The notes beneath the pieces were generated by a model. That model did not search any database and was not told the DNA's origin. It was given only the letters and a program-made list of their open reading frames with translations. From Anaerolineales bacterium UBA832 (GTDB taxonomy: Bacteria; Chloroflexota; Anaerolineae; Anaerolineales; UBA11657): a DNA stretch of 27,043 nucleotides. The stretch covers positions 1 through 27,043 of the forward strand of contig DBHI01000018.1 in the NCBI GenBank assembly GCA_002296125.1, written 5' to 3'. Position 1 is the first letter of the stretch; each line of letters starts with the position of its first letter. The translations under genes and the position numbers were made by a program. This document shows, piece by piece, positions 16,017-24,209 of the stretch.

Positions 16017-18242
16017 ATGAAACTAAGCAGCAATCTCGTAGGACTATTCTCATGGATTGTACTATTACTATTTCTTATATACCTATTACTAACACCTACA
16101 ACTCATGCAGGATTCCTATTTGCCCCAACATTTACAGAACATACTGTAGCAGGAGGTTATAATGGAGCAGCTGATATTTTTGCCATAGACCTAGATGGCG
16201 ACAATGATATTGACATTCTGGGAGCAGCAAATATAGCCGATGATATTACTTGGTGGGAAAATGATGGATCTCAAGATTTTACCAAGAGAACAATTGCCGG
16301 AAACTTCAATGGTGCACGTGCGGTACATGCTGCTGACATTGATGCTGATGGAGACCTGGATGTTCTTGGCGCTGCAGAAACAGCTCAAGATATAACCTGG
16401 TGGGAAAATGATGGTACACCGTCAGATGGTGGATGGACAGAACACACAATAGCAGGTGGATTCAACGGAGCAGTCCAAATAATTGGTACAGACCTAGATG
16501 GTGACACAGACATTGATGTACTAGGTCTTGCTTGGGGACCTACTCATGATATTGCCTGGTGGGAAAACGATGGTACACCGGCAAATGGAGGCTGGACTAA
16601 ACGAACTATAGACAACAACTTTAGAGATGCTCCGGGCTTATACGCAACCGACTTAGATGGTGATGGAGACATAGATGTTCTTGGGGCAGCACCATCACCC
16701 AACGACATTAAATGGTGGGAAAATGATGGTACACCAGCAGATGGGGGATGGAATGAACAATGTATAGATTGTGGATTTAATGGAGTCAAAGCTGTATACG
16801 CTACTGATATAGATGGAGATGGTGATGTAGACGTATTAGGAGCGGCGCAAAGCATAAATGATATTGCATGGTTTGAAAACGATGGAGACGAAAACTTTTC
16901 TAAAAATATTATTGATGGAAACTTCAACGGCGCCCGTGACGTTTATGCATCAGATTTCGATATGGATGGAGATATAGATGTTTTAGGAGCAGGAATTGGT
17001 GGGAATGATATAGCTTGGTGGGAAAATGACGGTTCTGAAAATTTTACCAAAAGAAATGTTGATACCAATTTTAGTCAGGCCATCGCTGTATATGCATCAG
17101 ATGTAGATGGCGACAACGATAAGGACATATTAGGAGCAGCATACGTGGACGACGACATAACTTGGTGGGAAAATAGTCACAATCCTACCGCAACCCCTAC
17201 AATAACTAATACAGCTACTATTACAAACACTCCTACTAACACAAGCTCTCCCACCTACACATCACAACCTAATACAGCTACAAGCAAACCACCTACCTAC
17301 ACACCGACTTATACGCCTACTCACACACCAACTTTCACACCGACTTATACGCCAACCTTCACACCGACTTATACGCCTACTTTCACGCCAACTTTCACAC
17401 CGACTTATACGCCAACTTTCACGCCAACTTTCACACCGACTTATACGCCAACTTTCACGCCAACTCTCACGCCGACTTATCTAAATTTAATTATTATTCA
17501 ATCATCAACTAATCCACCAAACCCCAACAACAATCAACAAAATCATTCAACCCAAACACCCACACAAACTCATTTGTCAGTCAACAAAACGCCAACCACC
17601 ATATCCTTGCTCCCAGCACCAGGATTAAAAATAAATACTTCAACTCCTACAATCAGTATAGCAACCAACCCTATAGTAGGGCCAACATCAACAAAAGTAT
17701 TATCTACTCCTCCAGCTGGAGCTACTGCAATACTTCCCAGCATCACTATAAATTGGAGAATGTTAGAAGATGCGATACGAGAGCCAATAGAAACCACATT
17801 TTCAAACATTAGCCGGACTGTCAACAGAACTAGGAATAGATACTACCCACCGATCAAAGATAACAGTACCCCCAAAGAACCTGTAAAATATCCACAAAAT
17901 AAAATCTATGCAAATCCGGCAAATAGTTACAACCCAAACATAATAACGCCAACATTAATAATACTACTCATAACACCACTTGTATTATCTGTACTATACG
18001 CAAAACTTCTGTATAAACAGGACTTAAAAAATACATGGTTCAGATACTTGTTAACACAACTAGTATTTATAGGAAGCACACTCCTTATTTTATCAATAAT
18101 TTTCATCACTGCGCCATACCTAATCGCCCTAGTATCACAAATTACTATTAATGTACTTGTTACCCTATTAGTTTTGGAAGACATACTTTTATACTTCTAT
18201 GCAACTAATCAAAATAGATCTAACAATAAAAACGATAAGTAA
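16017..18242 (+). CDS. Secreted FG-GAP/VCBS repeat protein with PT-rich stalk and C-terminal membrane segments
   Basis: The 741-residue protein begins with a signal peptide or anchor (about 10-32, ending THA-G). Residues 38-388 hold seven repeats of roughly 50 residues, each with a calcium-binding D-x-D-G-D-x-D loop, V/I-L-G-A, and a D-I-x-W-W-E-N-D-G strand; repeat five has WF. These are FG-GAP/VCBS beta-propeller blades. Residues about 390-490 are a Thr/Pro stalk encoded by a tandem repeat. After another low-complexity stretch, residues about 640-730 contain three hydrophobic helices. Seven blades would close one complete propeller held away from the cell by the stalk. Likely role is surface adhesion or ligand binding; partner unknown. 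Confidence 0.8.
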   Translation: MKLSSNLVGLFSWIVLLLFLIYLLLTPTTHAGFLFAPTFTEHTVAGGYNGAADIFAIDLDGDNDIDILGAANIADDITWWENDGSQDFTKRTIAGNFNGARAVHAADIDADGDLDVLGAAETAQDITWWENDGTPSDGGWTEHTIAGGFNGAVQIIGTDLDGDTDIDVLGLAWGPTHDIAWWENDGTPANGGWTKRTIDNNFRDAPGLYATDLDGDGDIDVLGAAPSPNDIKWWENDGTPADGGWNEQCIDCGFNGVKAVYATDIDGDGDVDVLGAAQSINDIAWFENDGDENFSKNIIDGNFNGARDVYASDFDMDGDIDVLGAGIGGNDIAWWENDGSENFTKRNVDTNFSQAIAVYASDVDGDNDKDILGAAYVDDDITWWENSHNPTATPTITNTATITNTPTNTSSPTYTSQPNTATSKPPTYTPTYTPTHTPTFTPTYTPTFTPTYTPTFTPTFTPTYTPTFTPTFTPTYTPTFTPTLTPTYLNLIIIQSSTNPPNPNNNQQNHSTQTPTQTHLSVNKTPTTISLLPAPGLKINTSTPTISIATNPIVGPTSTKVLSTPPAGATAILPSITINWRMLEDAIREPIETTFSNISRTVNRTRNRYYPPIKDNSTPKEPVKYPQNKIYANPANSYNPNIITPTLIILLITPLVLSVLYAKLLYKQDLKNTWFRYLLTQLVFIGSTLLILSIIFITAPYLIALVSQITINVLVTLLVLEDILLYFYATNQNRSNNKNDK
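17305..17480 (+). repeat. In-frame minisatellite coding for TPTYTPTFTPTF
   Basis: Five units, each beginning cgacttatacgcc, lie head to tail with lengths 36, 24, 36, 36 and 36 bases, followed by a partial unit (cgacttat). All lengths are multiples of 12, so changes in copy number keep the reading frame and simply lengthen or shorten the Thr/Pro stalk of the FG-GAP protein. Units differ at a few third positions. Confidence 0.9.
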
Positions 18243-18260
18243 ACCAAGATACATAAAATA

Positions 18261-18276
18261 CTTGTTTACCAACAAG
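18261..18276. terminator. Weak hairpin between convergent genes
   Basis: CTTGTT-TACC-AACAAG forms a perfect six-pair stem in the 51 bases between the FG-GAP gene and the convergent transporter. There is no T-run on either side, so it is at best a weak bidirectional terminator or mRNA end. Confidence 0.25.
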
Positions 18277-18293
18277 ACTAATAACAACCTCTT

Positions 18294-18710
18294 TTATCTA
18301 GACAAGAACAGTATTGAGCCAACACCAAGACCTATACCAATGACCTTAGTCGTAGTAATCGGCTCGTTATAAAATACAAAAGACAACCCTACAGACACCA
18401 CCACACCTAAGCTTACAACGGGAAACAATATACTACCTTGACCTCCCCGCGCAAAAGCAATCAAGCTAGATATAGTAGCAACCCCTGCAAACAAACCACT
18501 TATCAAACCAATTCCAATAGTTTTACCAGTAATTTCAAACGGTTGTCTTTCAATAAAATGTATAACAACCGCAAACACAACAAATGAGATAGCTTGTACT
18601 ATCATATAACTCGGACTATATACCTGATTTTCCCCAGCAACCTTAGAAAAAAATGCAGTAATTCCTCCACAGAAAAGCGCAACTACAGCAAGTATAAAAT
18701 TTGTATCCAT
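18294..18710 (-). CDS. Half-size DMT/EamA (BAT-type) transporter
   Basis: A 138-residue paralog of the transporters at 6613-7026 and 20232-20648. Shared points are FFSKVAGENQVYSPSYMIVQ near the first loop, IERQPF, GGQGSILFPV near residue 88, and EPITTTKVIGIGLG ending in FLSR. Four or five membrane helices are expected. It is on the minus strand, convergent with the FG-GAP gene and divergent from a small plus-strand cluster. TAGGAGA is present upstream of the ATG as ribosome-binding site. Substrate unknown. Confidence 0.8.
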   Translation of the reverse strand: MDTNFILAVVALFCGGITAFFSKVAGENQVYSPSYMIVQAISFVVFAVVIHFIERQPFEITGKTIGIGLISGLFAGVATISSLIAFARGGQGSILFPVVSLGVVVSVGLSFVFYNEPITTTKVIGIGLGVGSILFLSR

Positions 18711-18876
18711 AACTATTATCTCCTAACCCCTCATACCAAAATTTATCACTACATAATACATCAATTATCTATTTAATCTTAAACTATCATTTCAAACAAC
18801 ATAACCCTTAATTTGCCGAAAGGTAGATTCTCCTATAAAATCAAATATCAAAACCAATATTAACACAAGGATCATT

Positions 18877-19062
18877 ATGACATACGAAAAACAATCTATC
18901 CAGATTGAAATCCACAACAAGCAATACGACTGGCTTTTAGAAATGGTTCAGCATCACTCAATTGATGATATCGGAAAGGCTATTAGAATACTCATTGACT
19001 ACGCAACAACTGATGGGGACTCAGACGAAATTTTTGGTTACACACGATGTAACCACTGCTAA
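18877..19062 (+). CDS. Small helical protein ending in CNHC
   Basis: I do not recognise a family with certainty. The 61-residue product has an N-terminal strand (KQSIQIEIHN) and two helices (QYDWLLEMVQHH, then SIDDIGKAIRILIDYAT), an order reminiscent of ribbon-helix-helix regulators, followed by an acidic stretch and the terminal CNHC. The last motif could bind a metal or act in redox chemistry. AGGATC is a fair ribosome-binding site seven bases before the ATG. Its stop lies 14 bases before the permease start, with GAGG between them, so the two are almost certainly cotranscribed. Confidence 0.6.
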   Translation: MTYEKQSIQIEIHNKQYDWLLEMVQHHSIDDIGKAIRILIDYATTDGDSDEIFGYTRCNHC

Positions 19063-19076
19063 AGAGGATATCACAA

Positions 19077-19577
19077 ATGGTTACACCAACACTAATAATG
19101 GGTATTATAGCCTTACTAATGTTATTTTTTGGATATCAGCAAGGTAACAACCAACATATAGAAGGACTAAAAGTTACATTAGTAATGATAAAGCAAATGA
19201 TGCCTCTTCTCGTATTGGCATTAGTAATTGCAGGTATGGCACAGGTACTCTCTTCTCAGCAGCAAGAATTCATCGACAAATGGCTTGGTCCAGAATCAGG
19301 AATGCGCGGAATACTAATTGCTTCAGCAGCTGGTACACTTACACCCGGAGGCCCAGTAGTTACTGTACCTATACTGGCAGGTCTACTTAGGTCAGGCAGC
19401 AGTGTTGGAGTGGCAGTTGCATATTTAACCGGTTGGGGTGCATGGTCACTAGCGCGACTACCTTTAGAAATTGCAATACTAGGATGGAAATTTACCGTAA
19501 TTAGAGTATTGAGCGTATGTTTACTCCCTCCTCTCGCAGGATTAATTGCCCAAACCTTTTTTGCAAAAACACTTTAA
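19077..19577 (+). CDS. Half-length YraQ/ArsP_1-type permease
   Basis: The 166-residue membrane protein has four or five hydrophobic helices and the motif TPGGPVVTVPILAGLLRSG, followed by YLTGWGAWSLARLPLEIAILG, which matches the C-terminal half of the UPF0718/ArsP_1 (YraQ-like) permeases. Full-length members are around 300-350 residues, so this copy is about half-size and may function as a dimer. Some relatives export organoarsenicals, but most have no known substrate. GAGG precedes the ATG by nine bases. Neighbours are the CNHC protein upstream and two more small membrane proteins downstream in the same direction. Confidence 0.7.
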   Translation: MVTPTLIMGIIALLMLFFGYQQGNNQHIEGLKVTLVMIKQMMPLLVLALVIAGMAQVLSSQQQEFIDKWLGPESGMRGILIASAAGTLTPGGPVVTVPILAGLLRSGSSVGVAVAYLTGWGAWSLARLPLEIAILGWKFTVIRVLSVCLLPPLAGLIAQTFFAKTL

Positions 19578-19602
19578 GTAACGCGTTCACAAATTAGACA
19601 AA

Positions 19603-19746
19603 ATGAAAGCATACATTATTTGGTTTACTTTAATAGTTGCTTGGAACTTTGGATTCCCCAATATGTCACCATTGTCAGACACCCTAGCTGCAATTATATT
19701 ATCTGCAATACACACACTAATTAAAAGATACATTCAACGTAATTAA
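19603..19746 (+). CDS. 47-residue membrane peptide
   Basis: An ATG at 19603 opens a 47-codon frame ending in TAA. The product begins MKAYIIWFTLIVAWNFGFPN, has a second hydrophobic helix (LAAIILSAIHTLI) and a basic tail KRYIQRN. The two-helix hairpin with a positive end looks like a genuine small membrane protein rather than a random frame. It fills the gap between the half permease and the downstream half-size transporter, 25 bases after one and 18 before the other. No strong ribosome-binding site is visible. It may be an accessory subunit of one of its neighbours; this is inference. Confidence 0.5.
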   Translation: MKAYIIWFTLIVAWNFGFPNMSPLSDTLAAIILSAIHTLIKRYIQRN

Positions 19747-19764
19747 TTCAATCAGGAGAACCAC

Positions 19765-20190
19765 ATGTATATAATAGCCCCAATAATTACAGTAGTTGGA
19801 GCAGTAGCTTACCATTATTTTATTCGAAAAATACCAACGTCTCAAAACCCTTTCAATGCAATATTTGTAATCTACTGTATTGTTGTAGGAATAAGCTTGC
19901 TAATTTATCCATTTATTAATAAAAATGTTATCCTTATCAAACAAATCACAAACATCAGCACTAACCACATATACGTAGCCATCTCACTACTACTTCTTGA
20001 AACAGGTTTTCTATTAATGTATAGAAATGGATGGAGTATTAGCACTGGGAATCTAACTACTAGTATACTAATAAATCTCTCATTGCTAGCAATAGGTTAT
20101 CTATACCTAGGAGATAAACTAAGCACAACAAATATAATAGGAATTATCATATGTATTGCGGGAGTAGGAATGATGACATTTAAAGGATAG
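19765..20190 (+). CDS. Small membrane protein, distant EamA/SMR-like
   Basis: The 141-residue protein has four or more hydrophobic helices. The segment LLETGFLLMYRNGWSISTGN and the ending YLGDKLSTTNIIGIIICIAG resemble half-size EamA-type transporters, where a conserved acidic residue and G-W pair lie in helix 3 and the last helix follows a (G/E)xLS..N..G loop. It lacks the GGxGSxxFP motif of the four other small transporters here, so it belongs to a separate branch. CAGGAGA seven bases upstream gives a good ribosome-binding site. It closes the small plus-strand cluster and is convergent with the transporter at 20232-20648. Confidence 0.65.
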   Translation: MYIIAPIITVVGAVAYHYFIRKIPTSQNPFNAIFVIYCIVVGISLLIYPFINKNVILIKQITNISTNHIYVAISLLLLETGFLLMYRNGWSISTGNLTTSILINLSLLAIGYLYLGDKLSTTNIIGIIICIAGVGMMTFKG

Positions 20191-20231
20191 TCCTATAGAT
20201 ACACCTAGTCTAATAATACTAACAAATTAAC

Positions 20232-20648
20232 TCAAGAAGATAATACAATTATAGAACTAATACCTAGACCTAGACCCAAAACCTTTGTAGATGTTATAGG
20301 CTCATTAAAAACTATAATAGCCAACGCCACTGATATTATCATCCCAAGTCTAGATACAGGAAAGATTACACTACCTGCTCCACCCATACTAAACGCAAGT
20401 ATCAATGCATATACTGCTATTCCAGCTAGCAAACCTGCTAATACTGCATAACGTATACTCTCATAAGACAAATTGAATGACTTACGCTCTACAAAATGCA
20501 ACAAAACACCTACAAAAGCAAAAACGATTCCTTCAACAATCATATAACTCGGAGCATAAACTTGCTTAGCTCCAACTATCTGCCACACAAAGCTACCAAC
20601 CCCAAATGCAAACAAGCTTACAACTGCTAATACTACAGAAACATTCAT
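20232..20648 (-). CDS. Half-size DMT/EamA (BAT-type) transporter
   Basis: A 138-residue paralog, closest by eye to the copy at 18294-18710 (YAPSYMIVEG, VERKSF, GGAGSVIFPV, EPITSTKVLGLGLG). The third segment is divergent: where the others have FFSKVAGEN it has FVWQIVGAK, losing the Lys/Glu pair. Four or five membrane helices. It lies on the minus strand, divergent from alanine dehydrogenase. Substrate unknown. Confidence 0.8.
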   Translation of the reverse strand: MNVSVVLAVVSLFAFGVGSFVWQIVGAKQVYAPSYMIVEGIVFAFVGVLLHFVERKSFNLSYESIRYAVLAGLLAGIAVYALILAFSMGGAGSVIFPVSRLGMIISVALAIIVFNEPITSTKVLGLGLGISSIIVLSS

Positions 20649-20769
20649 AATTCACCTAGTAATAACTTATTGCTTTAGCATACCATACAAATAATTTGTT
20701 TTATTCCTAAAATAAACAAGTGTTGGCAGACCAATAATTTAACATACAACTCTTCACACAAAACTATCT

Positions 20770-20818
20770 TTGTGCGATAATTTATAATTATTTATATAAA
20801 AACAATAAAAAATAGGAG
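20770..20818 (+). promoter_or_regulatory. Candidate promoter and Shine-Dalgarno of alanine dehydrogenase
   Basis: TTGTGC at 20770-20775 and TATATA at 20793-20798 are spaced by 17 bases, as a sigma-70-type promoter; a better-matching TATAAT at 20783-20788 has no -35 at the proper distance. AGGAG at 20814-20818 is a clear ribosome-binding site. An inverted repeat, CACAAA with TTTGTG at 20757-20774, overlaps the -35 box and might be an operator. Promoter calls by eye in AT-rich DNA are weak; the ribosome-binding site is firm. Confidence 0.4.
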
Positions 20819-20826
20819 TCATAATT

Positions 20827-21942
20827 ATTACTACAATAGGTGTACCAACAGAAACTAAAGACAATGAATACAGAGTAGGCTTAACTCCTGGAGCAGCCGA
20901 AACCCTCGTCCAGTATGGTCACAAATTAGTTGTACAATCGGAAGCCGGACAAGGGAGTGGATTTTCAAACGATGAATACATTAATGCTGGAGCCACAATA
21001 GAGAAAAATGCGTCTGATGTATTTAACAAAGCAGATATAATTATTAAAGTTAAAGAGCCTAATATTACTGAATGTGAGATGCTTAGCGAAAATCAAATAA
21101 TTTACACGTATCTACATCTTGCATCTGACAAAAAACTCACTAAAGCACTCTTATCAAAAAACGTTATTGCTATAGCATATGAAACAGTAGAAGAATCTGA
21201 CGGATCACTTCCTCTTTTAACTCCAATGAGTGAAGTAGCTGGAAGGATGTCTGTTCAAATAGCTTCACATTACCTTGAATCAGCACAAGGTGGTCGAGGG
21301 AAATTGCTAGGCGGAGTACCCGGAGTACGACCTGCAAACATTTCTATTGTCGGCGGTGGAACCGTAGGTATCAATGCGGCTAAAATAGCTCTTGGCATGG
21401 GAGCCAATGTCACAATAATAGATATAAATCCAGCTCGCCTACGCTATCTAGATGATGTCCTACATGGAAATATAAATACTTTAACTGCTAATAGGCATAA
21501 TATAGCTAACGCTGTACGTTCATCAGATGTAATTATAGGTGCTGTACTTATACCAGGAGCATTGGCACCAAAACTAGTTACAAACCAGATGGTAGCTAGC
21601 ATGAAATCTGGCTCAGTAATTGTAGACGTAGCAATTGACCAGGGAGGATGTATAGAAACAATTAAGCCTACATCTCACAGTGATCCAATCTATGTAATTG
21701 ACGGAGTAATACATTATGGAGTTACAAATATACCAGGTGCAGTTCCCAGGACTTCAACCTATGCGCTAACTAACGCCACACTACCAACCATCGTTGACTT
21801 AGCTAATAATGATTTAACCAAGTTGCTATCTACCCATAAAGGTCTTGCAAAAGGTGTTAACTTATACAAAGGCAAAATAACCTGCAAGCCAGTAGCTGAT
21901 ACATTTAGTCTGAGTTATACACCCCTCGATAAGCTAATATAA
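20827..21942 (+). CDS. ald: Alanine dehydrogenase, apparently with AUU start
   Basis: The protein matches alanine dehydrogenase along its length: IGVPTETKDNEYRVGLTP, KVKEP, YLHLA, MSEVAGRMSVQ, GGRGKLLGGVPGV, the NAD motif GGGTVG and GAVPRTST. It reversibly deaminates L-alanine to pyruvate and ammonia with NAD. The first in-frame ATG is at 21079, which would delete R16, K76 and the whole N-terminal domain. An in-frame TAA at 20806-20808 limits the start. Between them no ATG, GTG or TTG exists, but AGGAG at 20814-20818 is eight bases from ATT at 20827. That start gives 371 residues, the usual length, and puts the active-site residues one position after their standard numbers. ATT at 20824 or ATA at 20821 are alternatives. 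Confidence 0.85.
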   Translation: MTTIGVPTETKDNEYRVGLTPGAAETLVQYGHKLVVQSEAGQGSGFSNDEYINAGATIEKNASDVFNKADIIIKVKEPNITECEMLSENQIIYTYLHLASDKKLTKALLSKNVIAIAYETVEESDGSLPLLTPMSEVAGRMSVQIASHYLESAQGGRGKLLGGVPGVRPANISIVGGGTVGINAAKIALGMGANVTIIDINPARLRYLDDVLHGNINTLTANRHNIANAVRSSDVIIGAVLIPGALAPKLVTNQMVASMKSGSVIVDVAIDQGGCIETIKPTSHSDPIYVIDGVIHYGVTNIPGAVPRTSTYALTNATLPTIVDLANNDLTKLLSTHKGLAKGVNLYKGKITCKPVADTFSLSYTPLDKLI

Positions 21943-21999
21943 TTGAAATACAAGCAAATACATACATCACAACTAGATAAAAACAATTTATACCTAAAA

Positions 22000-23181
22000 A
22001 TGAAATCAAATGCCGAGTCATCCCATTTATCAAAACGCGCAAGTAGGATATCTGGTTTGGGTGCAATTCATGCACTAAACAAGGCTAAACAACTTGAACA
22101 GGAAGGCTATGACATTATACATTTAGAAGCAGGTGAACTAGATCACGATACCCCTCAACACATTATTCAATCAGCAAAAAGATCACTATATGATGGTAAA
22201 ACACGATACACTTCCACTCAAGGTACACTTACACTACGAGAATCTGTTGCATGTCATATATATTCTAGTAGAAATGTGTCTTGCTCCCCAAGCGATGTAA
22301 TCATTACTCCAGGAGTAAAGTCTGGAATCTTCTTTACAATACTAGCCATAATTGATCCAGGAGATGAAGTGATAATTCAGGATCCATCGTTTCCTTCATA
22401 CTCTGCAATTACCTCGCTTGCTGAAGGAAAACCAATAATGTGGTCTCAGTCTCCAGCATCAGGCTATAATTATGATATTGACAAACTCTCATCGTTAATC
22501 AACCCAAAAACCAAACTAATTATTCTCAATGATCCAGCTAATCCTACAGGCAATATAATGAAAAAGTCTACCATAGAATCAATTGCAGAACTAGCAATAA
22601 AGAACGATTTATGGGTACTAACAGACGAAATATATTCACAATTATATTTTGATGGAGTAGTACCATATTCTATACTATCGGTACCTAGTATGAAAGATCG
22701 CACTATCCTTCTAGATGGATTCTCCAAAACATACGCAATGACAGGATGGCGACTTGGATATGGAATATACCCACAAAGATTGATAGAACCTGTATGTTCA
22801 CTTATGTTGAATAATCACTCATGTATACCTGAATTCATCCAAGATGCAGGAATAGCAGCACTTAATGGTCCCCAACATTTTGTAGAACAACTACGCACAG
22901 AACTATCAAATAGAAGAATGCTAGTATGCGAAACAATCACAAAAGCTAGAAACCTATCATGCCATACTCCTTCCGGAGCATTGTATGTAATGATAGACAT
23001 TTCCAAAACACATTCACCAGAAGCAATAAGTTTTACAGAAGGACTGCTGTCTAGCGGAGTATCCCTTCTGCCTGGCACAATGATAAGTGAGAATTGCACA
23101 TCACAAGTCAGATTAGCATATACTGTTGCCAAACCAATACTCAGTACTGCTCTACAACGAATTGAATCATTCGTAAACTAA
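22000..23181 (+). CDS. Class I/II pyridoxal-phosphate aminotransferase
   Basis: An aspartate-aminotransferase-fold enzyme of 393 residues from the ATG at 22000. Family landmarks are SKRASRISGLGAIHAL, LEAGELDHDTP, YTSTQGTLTLRES, NDPANPTGN, TDEIYSQL and the PLP lysine K243 in GFSKTYAMTGWRLGYG. It should transfer an amino group between an amino acid and a 2-oxo acid; AspC-like specificity is likely but not certain. The open frame also extends back to a TTG at 21943, immediately after the alanine dehydrogenase stop and in the same frame. I prefer 22000 because the family homology starts there, though neither start has a clear ribosome-binding site. Pairing with alanine dehydrogenase suggests linked alanine/nitrogen metabolism. 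Confidence 0.85.
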   Translation: MKSNAESSHLSKRASRISGLGAIHALNKAKQLEQEGYDIIHLEAGELDHDTPQHIIQSAKRSLYDGKTRYTSTQGTLTLRESVACHIYSSRNVSCSPSDVIITPGVKSGIFFTILAIIDPGDEVIIQDPSFPSYSAITSLAEGKPIMWSQSPASGYNYDIDKLSSLINPKTKLIILNDPANPTGNIMKKSTIESIAELAIKNDLWVLTDEIYSQLYFDGVVPYSILSVPSMKDRTILLDGFSKTYAMTGWRLGYGIYPQRLIEPVCSLMLNNHSCIPEFIQDAGIAALNGPQHFVEQLRTELSNRRMLVCETITKARNLSCHTPSGALYVMIDISKTHSPEAISFTEGLLSSGVSLLPGTMISENCTSQVRLAYTVAKPILSTALQRIESFVN

Positions 23182-23205
23182 AACACACTTACCAAATAAA
23201 TTCTT

Positions 23206-24024
23206 TTACACTGATTTAATAAATGAAAGAAGTATTTCCAACATTTTAGGTGCAATAATTTCGCCTACTCTTAATACCTCCTCAATGGATGTTTCTGCAC
23301 TACCGCTCAAGTCAGCAACATTTGTAATACCTGACATACCCAAGATCTTCATACCAACATGGCGAGCCACTAAAACTTCAGTAACAGTTGACATACCTAC
23401 TGCGTCAGCTCCTATAATTTTCAAAAATTTATATTCAGCTGGAGTCTCAAGGTTAGGTCCTCCAATACCAGCATAAATACCTTCACGCACCACTATCCCC
23501 AAACTCTTACAGATTGCGTGACAATTATTACGCATATGAGCATCAAAAGCATTACTCATATTAAGAAATCTTGAACCCGATTCTTCATCTAATGTACCAT
23601 TCAGTGGATTTACTCCAGACATTCCTAGATAGTTTATCTGATCTGCTATCAACATAATATCACCAGCCTCAAAATCATCATTTAGACCACCAGACGCATT
23701 AGTAATTATAAGTAGATCTACCCCAAGTAATCGCATAACCTTAATTGGAAAAGAAATATCAGCAGTAGAGTACCCCTCATAATAATGAATTCTTCCTTGC
23801 ATAACTATTACAGATTTACCTTTAAGTTCACCAATAACAAGTCGACCAGCATGACCTTCAACTGTAGAGACTGGCCATCCTGGTAAAGAATCATACGGAA
23901 ATATATCGACTGATTTCATAAAATCCGCTATACCCCCAAGACCTGTACCCAACACTACACCAATTTTTGGTCGATATGCAGTTTTATTCTTTATAATTTC
24001 TACAACATTTTGATAGCTACTCAC
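23206..24024 (-). CDS. punA: Purine nucleoside phosphorylase (PNP/MTAP family)
   Basis: A 272-residue trimer-type phosphorylase. Conserved elements are GVVLGTGLGG, GHAGRLVIGE, MQGRIHYYEGYS, TNASGGLN, GPNLETPAEY, VGMSTVTE and SGITN, covering phosphate, ribose and purine contacts; the Asn in GITN fits 6-oxopurine binding. It cleaves inosine, guanosine or their deoxy forms with phosphate to base and ribose 1-phosphate. Translation starts at GTG (24024), supported by AAGGAG eight bases before it. It is convergent with the aminotransferase. Together with the deaminase/kinase cassette it adds to a nucleoside-salvage theme, though the two are 17 kb apart. Confidence 0.9.
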   Translation of the reverse strand: MSSYQNVVEIIKNKTAYRPKIGVVLGTGLGGIADFMKSVDIFPYDSLPGWPVSTVEGHAGRLVIGELKGKSVIVMQGRIHYYEGYSTADISFPIKVMRLLGVDLLIITNASGGLNDDFEAGDIMLIADQINYLGMSGVNPLNGTLDEESGSRFLNMSNAFDAHMRNNCHAICKSLGIVVREGIYAGIGGPNLETPAEYKFLKIIGADAVGMSTVTEVLVARHVGMKILGMSGITNVADLSGSAETSIEEVLRVGEIIAPKMLEILLSFIKSV

Positions 24025-24209
24025 AACTATATCTCCTTACCCAATTTGATTTAATAAAGCATTTCACAAAACCATCTAAAAACTCATATATTGCGAACAA
24101 TATTTAATATCGATGCTACTACATTTAAACACTAGTGTATACTATTACCATGAAATACGTAGTCATCAAGACAATCTGAATCTATTTAGATCTGCAAAGA
24201 GTGTTTTTT

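Noticed and set aside
16544..16927. 127-codon frame antisense to the FG-GAP repeats
   Set aside because: It is a shadow of the repetitive Asp/Gly/Trp codons on the plus strand and has no family features or ribosome-binding site.
17305..17480. Short regular repeats as a possible CRISPR array
   Set aside because: Units are contiguous with no spacers, all multiples of 12 bases, and encode the Thr/Pro stalk in frame.
20827..21079. Alanine dehydrogenase looked truncated at the N-terminus or frameshifted
   Set aside because: The missing N-terminal residues are present in the same frame upstream of the ATG, back to a Shine-Dalgarno; only a canonical start codon is missing.
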